From a bacterium (GTDB lineage Bacteria; Sumerlaeota; Sumerlaeia; MVZB01), in assembly GCA_023480605.1 (NCBI GenBank), contig JAMCWS010000319.1, forward strand, positions 1-5,070: 5,070 nucleotides of DNA. The letters are read 5' to 3'. The notes under the pieces are model-generated. The model searched no databases. It was not told where the DNA came from and worked only from the letters and a program-made list of their open reading frames with translations. A program made the translations under genes and the position numbers. Below are positions 1 through 5,070 of the stretch, piece after piece. Each line of letters opens with the position of its first letter. Within the stretch, counting starts at the first letter, position 1.

Positions 1-35
1 CTCAAGAGCGCCGTCACCATGGCGGCGCTCTTGAG
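1..35. repeat. Perfect 13-bp inverted repeat inside the Tat leader
   Basis: Bases 1-13 (CTCAAGAGCGCCG) and 23-35 are exact reverse complements around a 9-nt loop. Inner pairs 15-21 and 16-20, plus a G-U pair at 14-22, could lengthen the stem. It lies within the coding sequence of the Tat signal at the left edge, so it is not an intergenic terminator. In the mRNA it would begin about 36 nt after the GTG start. A T-run after it on the minus strand would lie outside the window. It may be chance, helped by repeated Leu and Ala codons, or it may affect early translation. Confidence 0.6.
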
Positions 36-71
36 AAAATTCCGTCGGTTCATCGTCTGCGCGTCGTTCAC
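1..71 (-). CDS. N-terminus of a Tat-exported protein, cut by the window edge
   Basis: Only the first 23 codons are in the window; the gene continues past base 1. The translation begins (M)NDAQTMNRRNFLKSAAMVT and then ALL. It holds a twin-arginine motif, NRRNFLK (residues 8-14), followed by a short hydrophobic stretch, so the product should be exported folded by the Tat system. I chose the GTG at 71 because AAGGAG lies 8 nt upstream (bases 80-85); the in-frame ATG at 53 has no comparable ribosome binding site. The gene lies 85 bp downstream of the sulfatase on the same strand, which suggests co-transcription. In related bacteria this kind of leader is common on sulfatases, Gfo/Idh/MocA-type oxidoreductases and other secreted enzymes, so the mature function cannot be named. 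The reading frame and Tat motif are seen directly; the operon link is inferred. Confidence 0.75.
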   Translation of the reverse strand, partial: MNDAQTMNRRNFLKSAAMVTALL

Positions 72-79
72 CGTTCCTT

Positions 80-85
80 CTCCTT
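80..85 (-). promoter_or_regulatory. Ribosome binding site deciding the GTG start at 71
   Basis: Read on the minus strand this is AAGGAG, 8 nt before GTG at 71. The spacing is close to ideal, and it is the main reason for preferring GTG over the ATG at 53. A second AAGG (76-79) is too close to the GTG to be the better site. Confidence 0.7.
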
Positions 86-133
86 GCGTCGTTCGAAATC
101 GGGGACGTTTTCTTCCGCCGGATCGCTTGCGGC

Positions 134-150
134 GCGGCCCCGGCGGCCGC
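134..150 (-). other. GC-only hairpin in the sulfatase to Tat-gene gap
   Basis: GCGGCC (134-139) and GGCCGC (145-150) form a 6-bp all-GC stem with a 5-nt loop. It starts 7 nt after the sulfatase stop codon on the minus strand. No T-run follows, so it is not a classical intrinsic terminator. It could protect the upstream message from 3' decay or mildly reduce read-through into the next gene, but in a GC-rich genome such a stem can arise by chance. Confidence 0.35.
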
Positions 151-156
151 TGTCGA

Positions 157-2205
157 CTACTCGTCAAGTTGCCAGTCGACCGCATGCGTCGCGTCGCCGG
201 GGATGAGGCCGGCCGACTCGACGCGCACCGAGGCGATGTCCATCGCGTCGGGCGCGTAGCCCGTGTGGATCATCAGTTGCGCCAGGATTTTGTCGGTCGT
301 GATGGGCACGGTGACCTCGTGCCACTCGCCGTCGTGCGGCACGTCGAAGACCGCGAGCGGATTGGCGCCGAAGTTGGCCGAGTTTTCATCGCGCCAGGCG
401 ATTTTCGGCCGCCCCGGATACGTCATCCACCTCCAGTCGTTGTCAACCGGCCGGCGCACGCGCAGCTTCACCAGGACGGGTCCCGGCATCTTGAAGGTCG
501 GCCCGATGATCGAGGCGTTCATTCCGGTGCACTTGACCTTCAGCATGCCGCCGGCGCGTTCCAGCGTGCAGTTTCCCCCCGTCTTCCACTCGGTCACCGG
601 CGGGACGTAATTGGGATTCGGGATCGGCACCAGGGCGCCGGTCTCCCGGAGGTGGCGGTCGATCAGGGCGCTCAGTTCCTCGACAAGGTCGGGCCGGTCC
701 GCCGCCTGGTCGCGCGTCTCGCCGATGTCTTCTCTCAGGTTATACAATTCATGCGCGGGCGCGCGCTCCGGCCCTTCGCCGTATAAGCGTATCAGTTTCC
801 AGTCGCCTTTGCGGACCCAGGTGGCCGGCGCCGTCTGAGTCAGCGGCCCATGCCGGCCGTCGGGGGTGCCGTAGTGCGGGAAATGACAGTAGATCGCCTC
901 GCGCCGCGGCTGCCCCGCGCCCCGCAGCAGGGGCACGAGGCTCATGCCGTCGATCGTCTGGCCGGGACGCGGCTCGAGGCCGGCCATCTCCAGCATCGTG
1001 GGGTAAAAATCGACCATCGCCACCGGCTCGTCGCAGAGCGAACCGGCCGGGGTGACGCCCGGCCAGAAGATCATCATCGGCTCGCGCGTGCCGCCCTCGT
1101 AAACGGTGGCCTTGCCGCCGCGCAGCGGCGCGTTCGAGGTAACCTCGGTGTAGGGGGGCGAGTGCGTGTCGCCCCGGCCGGTATCGAGCACCCCGCCGTT
1201 GTCCGACATGAAAATCAACGCGGTCGAGTCGGCAAGACCGAGCTCATCCAGCTTGTCGAGCACGCGCCCCAGGCTCTGGTCCATGCTCTCGAGCATCGCC
1301 GCGTAGACGGGATTGTGCTGCGGATTGTTCGGGTTCGCCTTTTTAGCGTATTTGTCGATCAGTTCCCGTTTGCCCTGCCAGGGACCATGCACCGCAAAGT
1401 GCCAGAGATTGATGAAAAACGGCTTCTTCCGGTTGGTTTCGAGGAACCTGAGCGCTTCGTCGGTCACACGGTCGGTGATGTATTCGCCGTTGGGTCCGTC
1501 GGTGATATTCTCCATGAAGTAGGGGCTGAAGTAGCCGACCGGGCCGGGCGAGCCGGTGCCGCCGAACGAGACGTCGAATCCCTGGGCCGAGGCCCAGTAT
1601 TCCTTGACGCCGCCCAGGTGCCACTTGCCGAAATGCCCCGTGGCGTAGCCAGCGTCGCGCAAGGCTTCGGCGATCGTGTATTCATCGAGCGGCAGGAAGG
1701 TGCGGCTGCTCGCCGGCACAACTTTAAACGCCGGACCGGCGCTCTTGGGAACAATCGGCTCGGTTTTATTGGGCGGCATGTGCCCCGATGGAACCGTGAA
1801 CTTGAGCCGGCCGGGATACTTGCCGGTCATGATCGCCGCGCGCGTGGGCGAGCAGAGCGGATGGGCGTAGGCGTTGGTGAAGCGCATGCCGCGCCGGGCC
1901 AAGCGGTCCATGCCGGGCGACTCGTAGAACCCGCTGCCGTAAGTCGAGCTGTCCATCCAGCCCATGTCGTCGACGAGGAAGAACACGAAATTGAGCGCGC
2001 CGCGGCGGGTACCCAGGCGCCAACGCTGCGCCGCGCTCCCGGGAACCGCGCCCTCGATCGCCGCGCCGCATCCGGCCAGACTCAGGCCGCCCAGCAGCGC
2101 CCCGGCCGACTTGAGGAAATCCCGCCGGCCGAACGCCGCGCCTTGAGGCGGCACACCGCCGCGCCGGCGCGCGTCGCCACGCTGCGTCTTCGCTGATTCG
2201 CTCAT
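157..2205 (-). CDS. Tat-exported lipoprotein sulfatase (arylsulfatase A-like, S1 type)
   Basis: This 682-residue enzyme should hydrolyse sulfate esters at the cell envelope. A Tat motif, GRRDFLK (26-32), leads a hydrophobic stretch ending in a lipobox, LAGC (43-46), so Cys46 is the likely lipidated residue. The sulfatase domain spans about 72-525. The formylglycine motif CSPTR is at 118-122 with TGK at 127-129. Probable metal and substrate residues are Asp79-Asp80, Lys194 and His196 (GKWHLG), His273, Asp335-Asn336 (SDNGG) and Lys365. None of the expected catalytic residues is missing. Cys118 would need oxidation to formylglycine, probably by a formylglycine-generating enzyme encoded elsewhere. 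Residues about 535-682 look like an added beta-sandwich or carbohydrate-binding-like domain, longer than a minimal sulfatase. ATG at 2205 has AAAGGAG upstream. The gene is divergent from the hydrolase and precedes the Tat gene at the left edge. The family is very likely; the substrate is unknown. Confidence 0.95.
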   Translation of the reverse strand: MSESAKTQRGDARRRGGVPPQGAAFGRRDFLKSAGALLGGLSLAGCGAAIEGAVPGSAAQRWRLGTRRGALNFVFFLVDDMGWMDSSTYGSGFYESPGMDRLARRGMRFTNAYAHPLCSPTRAAIMTGKYPGRLKFTVPSGHMPPNKTEPIVPKSAGPAFKVVPASSRTFLPLDEYTIAEALRDAGYATGHFGKWHLGGVKEYWASAQGFDVSFGGTGSPGPVGYFSPYFMENITDGPNGEYITDRVTDEALRFLETNRKKPFFINLWHFAVHGPWQGKRELIDKYAKKANPNNPQHNPVYAAMLESMDQSLGRVLDKLDELGLADSTALIFMSDNGGVLDTGRGDTHSPPYTEVTSNAPLRGGKATVYEGGTREPMMIFWPGVTPAGSLCDEPVAMVDFYPTMLEMAGLEPRPGQTIDGMSLVPLLRGAGQPRREAIYCHFPHYGTPDGRHGPLTQTAPATWVRKGDWKLIRLYGEGPERAPAHELYNLREDIGETRDQAADRPDLVEELSALIDRHLRETGALVPIPNPNYVPPVTEWKTGGNCTLERAGGMLKVKCTGMNASIIGPTFKMPGPVLVKLRVRRPVDNDWRWMTYPGRPKIAWRDENSANFGANPLAVFDVPHDGEWHEVTVPITTDKILAQLMIHTGYAPDAMDIASVRVESAGLIPGDATHAVDWQLDE

Positions 2206-2216
2206 GGATAGGGTTG

Positions 2217-2223
2217 CTCCTTT
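2217..2223 (-). promoter_or_regulatory. Ribosome binding site of the sulfatase
   Basis: AAAGGAG on the minus strand, 11 nt before ATG at 2205. The spacing is slightly long but usable, and it supports this start, which places the Tat motif at residues 26-32. Confidence 0.65.
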
Positions 2224-2251
2224 GCGCGGGTGGAATGATGAGGTTTGATCG

Positions 2252-2279
2252 CCGCCCGACGATCCCGTCCGGTCGGCGG
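2252..2279 (-). other. Possible hairpin in the sulfatase leader
   Basis: CCGAC (2256-2260) pairs with GTCGG (2272-2276). CCG (2252-2254) pairs with CGG (2277-2279) across a one-base bulge at 2255, and the loop is 11 nt. If transcription starts near 2307, this stem lies in the 5' untranslated leader, about 30 nt upstream of the ribosome binding site. No anti-terminator partner or T-run was seen, so a regulatory role is speculative. Confidence 0.3.
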
Positions 2280-2313
2280 GTAAACAATTCGGTTAGCCCA
2301 CCAAAAGTGGCCA

Positions 2314-2343
2314 ATTGTAGGCAAAAAAAAGACCAACAGTCAT
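2314..2343 (-). promoter_or_regulatory. Candidate sigma70-type promoter for the sulfatase
   Basis: On the minus strand, ATGACT (2338-2343) matches the -35 consensus at 4 of 6 bases. TACAAT (2314-2319) matches the -10 consensus at 5 of 6, with an 18-bp spacer containing a T8 run. Transcription would start near 2307, giving a leader of about 100 nt. The match is by eye against the E. coli consensus, which may not hold in this lineage. Confidence 0.35.
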
Positions 2344-2411
2344 GCCAAAATTAAAGCGCGCGAGGGAAACCGTTTCGTCGTCGCCAGCCCTCCTGGCCGA
2401 AAATAATGATC

Positions 2412-2441
2412 TTGGCGTCCGCCTCCAGAAGGGCCTATATC
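2412..2441 (+). promoter_or_regulatory. Weak candidate promoter for the serine hydrolase
   Basis: TTGGCG (2412-2417) and TATATC (2436-2441) are separated by 18 bp. The hexamers are partial matches to -35 and -10. A start near 2449 would give a leader of about 107 nt. Another AT-rich hexamer, TATATT (2467-2472), has no convincing -35 partner. Confidence 0.22.
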
Positions 2442-2543
2442 CTCCTGCCTTTGTCTTTTTGCGTCGTATATTTTCGCTTGATCTTCGCCTTCGGTCCGGT
2501 TAGCATTCGTTTCCTTCGCGGTTACGAACGCCCCGTCTAACGA

Positions 2544-2549
2544 GGGAGG
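2544..2549 (+). promoter_or_regulatory. Ribosome binding site of the serine hydrolase
   Basis: GGGAGG lies 6 nt before ATG at 2556 and 9 nt before the adjacent in-frame ATG at 2559. The spacing slightly favours the second ATG as the true start. The choice changes the protein by one residue only and does not affect the signal peptide. Confidence 0.7.
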
Positions 2550-2555
2550 TGCGGG

Positions 2556-4883
2556 ATGATGCACAGACGTTTCATGATAGTTTTAATCGCCATGGCTAGC
2601 ATGGCGGTCGCCGCCTGCCAGGCGGTTCGCGAAATCGCTCCGGCGGCCCGGGTCGGCCGCGGCCAGCCCTCCGCGCCGGTTTTCGACGTCGGCGTGGGGG
2701 GAAGCGTCACGAACTGGCTCGCGCTCGGGCCGCTGCCCAACCCCGCCATCGCCGGCACGCCGGCCGACGGCGTGACGCGCGCGGGTTACAACCTCGACTA
2801 CCTGGCTCCCCTGGGCGGGGAGGCCAAGACCACTCTGCGCCCCGGCGTCATCCTCAACTACGACACCGACGCCGGCACCACATCGACGGCGCCGGCCGCC
2901 CTGATCGAGGCGGCTCCCTCGGGCATCGTGCGGCTCGATAAATGCCTTAAGGGCGCGGGCAATCGCGTGGCCTACGCCCAGGTCCTTATCCGGTCCGATC
3001 GCGACCAGGAGGCGCGCGTCTTCTTCGGCGCCAACGGTTCGGCCAAGGTTTGGGTGGACGGCGCCCTGGTCCACTCGAAATGGCAGGCGGGTTCGGGGAT
3101 CTGCGATCGCCGCGCCGTGAATTTTTCCGTCAAGCTCCGCAAGGGCCTCAATCCGGCCCTCGTCAAAGTCGAGGCGGGCGGCGGCCGCTGGGAATTTGCA
3201 TTTGAGCTTTACGCGGGCGAACGCGCCGCGCAGGTCCTGGCCGATACCGAGCGGCTCGAAAAAATCCGCGCCTTCCAGAACATCGCCATCCGCCCGCGCG
3301 ACAAATGGCGCTACATCATCGAACCGGGCGGCGAGTTCCCCGAACTGGTCTGGGACAATCCCGAATTGGTCGAATCCCTCTGGGGCAGGATGCCCCTGGC
3401 CGTCCGCTGGTTCGATGCCGGCCTCAACGAGGTGAAACGGGCCGACAAACCGGGCCGTTACGGCGCTTATGTCGAAGGCGTGACTACCGACGGCCGTCAT
3501 ATCCGGCGTTCGCTCACGATATATTGCGCCCCCGCCGGATGGGATCCCTGGGTGGCGCCGGTCAAGGCCGATTTGCCGTTCCTGCGCGGAGCGGGGATCG
3601 ACCAGGCGGTCTGGACCGACCAGCGCGAATTGATTGGCGAAGAAGCCGGCGACAGAATCGTCGAGTCGCTCACGACCCGCCCCGACGGGCCGGTCCTGCT
3701 GGCTGGACTGGCCGAAATGAAACCCCTCGGCCGCAAGGCCACCCAACTCGATTGGCCCATGACGCGCGATCTGGACTACCACCTGGCCCTCAAGCTGCGA
3801 GTGCTCGGACTCGAAGGCCGTTTCCCCGCCCTCAAACCACCCCACCTCAAAGCGGGCGCCCCGGCCGCCGTCCTGCGCCCCGCTCCGCCGGCCGAAGCCG
3901 GGATGAAGGCCGACACGGCCGAGCGACTGCGCCGGGTGTGCAAGGAATGGGCCGGGGAGGGCGAACAGCCCTTCACGGCCCTGGTGGCCCGCGGCGGCAA
4001 GGTCGTCTTCCACGAGGCTTTCGGTTCCACGCCCGAGCGCCCAATCGACCTTCAAACCCGCTTCCCGCTGGCTTCGCTCACCAAGACGTTCACGGGTCTC
4101 ATGTTCGCCCAGTTCATGGATCAGGGGATTATCGATCCTGATGATCCGGTGGGGAAATATCTACCCGACTTCCCGGTGAGCGGCCCGCGCGTGGTCACCG
4201 TGCGCGAGTGCCTCAACCACACCACCGGGTTGACGGGGCATGGCGAGTGGGGCGGAATGGCGAACCCCTGGCTCGACAACGTCGTCGCCAACGGGCTGGA
4301 TTACCTCCAGCCGGGGCGCCATGCCGAGTATAACGGCATGGGCTTCGACCTGACGGGCCGGCTGATGGAGGTCGTCAGCGGCAAGAGCATCTTCCGCCTC
4401 ATGCACGAAAACTTTTTCGCGCCGCTGGGCATGAGCAACGCCACGACCATGGTCGACATGGCATTCGGCATCGACTGCACTGTCGAAGATCTGGCCCGGA
4501 TGGGCCAACTGATGCTCAACAAGGGCTCATATGGCGCGGTTGAGTTTTTCACCCCCGAAACCTTCGCCAAGGCCATGCCTCAGCCGTTCGCCCGACTTTA
4601 TCCGAATCTGGAGGAGTCGATCTGGGGCGACGACAACGAATATGGATTCGGCATCTCCTGGATGCGCCAGGCCGATCCGAGGGCGGGCAAGGACGGCGTG
4701 CCCAAGGATCGCTTCATCTTGAGCCGCAACCTGTTCGGCCACGGCGCGGCTTCGAGCGCCGTCCTGCGCGTCGATCCCGACCATGACCTGGTAATCGCCG
4801 TTTCGCGTTTCACGCAGGGGAAGAATTATGGCCGACACCTGGACGACTTTCTGATGGCGGTGGAAGAGAGTCTCGCGGAATGA
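2556..4883 (+). CDS. Lipoprotein serine hydrolase (beta-lactamase/S12-like) with N-terminal beta-sandwich
   Basis: This 775-residue exported protein starts with a lipoprotein signal and lipobox VAAC (18-21). Residues about 50-220 match the pattern of a galactose-binding-like beta-sandwich: NWLALGPLPNP (53-63), FFGANGSAKVWVDGALVH (156-173), and LNPALVKVEAGGGRWEFAFEL (198-218). Residues about 250-325 (YIIEPGGEFPELVWDNPELV) look Ig-like. Residues 345-435 are unassigned and lead into a Pro/Ala-rich linker. The S12 domain (about 450-775) has the nucleophile motif SLTK (507-510, Ser507 and Lys510), NHTTGL (554-559), Tyr592 in YNG (592-594), and HGA (729-731) where many relatives have KTG or HxG. 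Such domains act as esterases, D-aminopeptidases, carboxypeptidases or beta-lactamases, so the substrate is open. The catalytic domain alone is about 330 residues; the N-terminal half is an addition. It is divergent from the sulfatase and convergent with an ABC ATPase gene. Confidence 0.92.
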   Translation: MMHRRFMIVLIAMASMAVAACQAVREIAPAARVGRGQPSAPVFDVGVGGSVTNWLALGPLPNPAIAGTPADGVTRAGYNLDYLAPLGGEAKTTLRPGVILNYDTDAGTTSTAPAALIEAAPSGIVRLDKCLKGAGNRVAYAQVLIRSDRDQEARVFFGANGSAKVWVDGALVHSKWQAGSGICDRRAVNFSVKLRKGLNPALVKVEAGGGRWEFAFELYAGERAAQVLADTERLEKIRAFQNIAIRPRDKWRYIIEPGGEFPELVWDNPELVESLWGRMPLAVRWFDAGLNEVKRADKPGRYGAYVEGVTTDGRHIRRSLTIYCAPAGWDPWVAPVKADLPFLRGAGIDQAVWTDQRELIGEEAGDRIVESLTTRPDGPVLLAGLAEMKPLGRKATQLDWPMTRDLDYHLALKLRVLGLEGRFPALKPPHLKAGAPAAVLRPAPPAEAGMKADTAERLRRVCKEWAGEGEQPFTALVARGGKVVFHEAFGSTPERPIDLQTRFPLASLTKTFTGLMFAQFMDQGIIDPDDPVGKYLPDFPVSGPRVVTVRECLNHTTGLTGHGEWGGMANPWLDNVVANGLDYLQPGRHAEYNGMGFDLTGRLMEVVSGKSIFRLMHENFFAPLGMSNATTMVDMAFGIDCTVEDLARMGQLMLNKGSYGAVEFFTPETFAKAMPQPFARLYPNLEESIWGDDNEYGFGISWMRQADPRAGKDGVPKDRFILSRNLFGHGAASSAVLRVDPDHDLVIAVSRFTQGKNYGRHLDDFLMAVEESLAE

Positions 4884-4905
4884 ACGCCCTGGCCCGTGCG
4901 GCGTG

Positions 4906-4927
4906 AAAAGCCGACTCGGCGGCGGCT
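4906..4927 (-). terminator. Weak intrinsic-terminator-like hairpin
   Basis: On the minus strand AGCCG (4923-4927) pairs with CGGCT (4909-4913) and is followed by TTTT (4906-4909, one T shared with the stem). An alternative GCCG-AGT-CGGC stem (4911-4920 region) exists. It sits just after the stop codon of the ABC ATPase, in the 48-bp convergent gap. The stem and T-run are both short, so termination may be partial. Confidence 0.3.
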
Positions 4928-4931
4928 CCTC

Positions 4932-5070
4932 TTATGGCTCGGAACAATCGCCGGGGGCGGGCGGCGCGGCTCGCGCGGTCAATCCGCCGCGTCCATTGCC
5001 CGGCAATTGGGTGATGACGCCGTCTTCGAGCCGCAGGATGCGCGTGGCGTAGCGTTTGATCTCTTCTTCG
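4932..5070 (-). CDS. C-terminus of a probable ABC transporter ATP-binding protein
   Basis: Only the last 45 codons and the TAA stop (4932-4934) are inside the window. The visible start, EEEIKRYATRILRLEDGVI, matches the segment just after the switch histidine of ABC ATPases, especially the LolD/MacB-like class ('TH..EIA..ADRI..L.DG.I'). The Walker, Q-loop and signature motifs lie beyond the right edge, so the assignment rests on this one segment. A tail of about 25 residues, rich in Gly, Ala and Pro, follows and looks disordered. It is convergent with the serine hydrolase, 48 bp apart, so it is probably a separate transcription unit. If it is LolD-like it could serve lipoprotein sorting, but a MacB-type exporter is equally possible. 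Confidence 0.7.
   Translation of the reverse strand, partial: EEEIKRYATRILRLEDGVITQLPGNGRGGLTARAAPPAPGDCSEP

Larger units (their letters stand above)
2206..2555. other. 350-bp divergent intergenic control region
   Basis: This stretch separates the sulfatase (minus) from the serine hydrolase (plus). It is clearly more AT-rich than the genes, especially at about 2282-2360 and 2400-2475, including an A8 run at 2323-2330. I find no convincing gene in it. It holds one reasonable minus-strand promoter, a weaker plus-strand one, a leader hairpin and both ribosome binding sites. No obvious operator repeat or known riboswitch was recognised. Confidence 0.7.

Noticed and set aside
1..40. Inverted repeat as a transcription terminator
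   Set aside because: It falls inside the coding start of a Tat-leader gene, and on the plus strand it is followed by A residues rather than T residues.
19..786. 255-codon plus-strand reading frame at the left edge
   Set aside because: It is antisense to the sulfatase C-terminus and to the Tat-leader gene. The minus-strand frames have ribosome binding sites and recognisable motifs; this one has neither.
850..2196. 448-codon plus-strand reading frame antisense to the sulfatase
   Set aside because: It lies wholly within a gene with a clear catalytic signature. Its translation is rich in Arg, Ala, Gly, His and Val without recognisable motifs, as expected from an antisense frame in GC-rich DNA.
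2321..2330. A8 run as the T-run of a terminator
   Set aside because: No stable GC-rich stem lies next to it on the required side; it is better explained as promoter spacer on the minus strand.
2340..2564. Small minus-strand frame (74 codons) in the divergent gap
   Set aside because: Its start overlaps the start of the hydrolase gene, it has no convincing ribosome binding site, and the peptide is low-complexity and unrecognised.
2583..4055. 490-codon minus-strand reading frame antisense to the serine hydrolase
   Set aside because: No ribosome binding site or family motif was seen, and the opposite strand encodes a well-supported protein. High GC keeps stop codons rare in this frame.

Overview
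This window fits a free-living, GC-rich bacterium with a large secreted-enzyme repertoire. The gene types point toward Planctomycetota or a related lineage such as Lentisphaerota, Kiritimatiellota or Hydrogenedentota. That placement is inferred from the style of the proteins: a Tat-exported lipoprotein sulfatase with an accessory beta-sandwich, and a lipoprotein serine hydrolase carrying the 'NWLxLGPxPNP' beta-sandwich common in those groups. No phylogenetic marker gene is present.

Layout, left to right. At the left edge, on the minus strand, are the first 23 codons of a gene with a Tat signal (GTG start at 71, strong Shine-Dalgarno). The rest lies outside the window. It sits 85 bp downstream of a complete sulfatase gene (157-2205, minus), with a GC-only hairpin in the gap, so the two probably form an operon. 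A 350-bp divergent intergenic region (2206-2555) carries candidate promoters for both directions and a possible leader hairpin. A 775-residue lipoprotein then runs on the plus strand (2556-4883). It has an N-terminal beta-sandwich, a middle Ig-like region and a C-terminal beta-lactamase-like (S12) serine hydrolase domain. After a 48-bp convergent gap with a weak terminator-like hairpin, the right edge holds the last 45 codons of a minus-strand gene that looks like an ABC transporter ATPase.

How they may work together: both complete genes encode predicted lipoproteins of the cell envelope, transcribed divergently from one control region. The sulfatase probably removes sulfate from a carbohydrate or other sulfated compound. 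The hydrolase probably acts on an ester, amide or peptide bond. The substrates cannot be read from the sequence, and a shared pathway is inferred only from adjacency. I see no tRNA, rRNA, CRISPR array, transposase or phage gene. The long antisense reading frames over both main genes look like products of high GC rather than genes.
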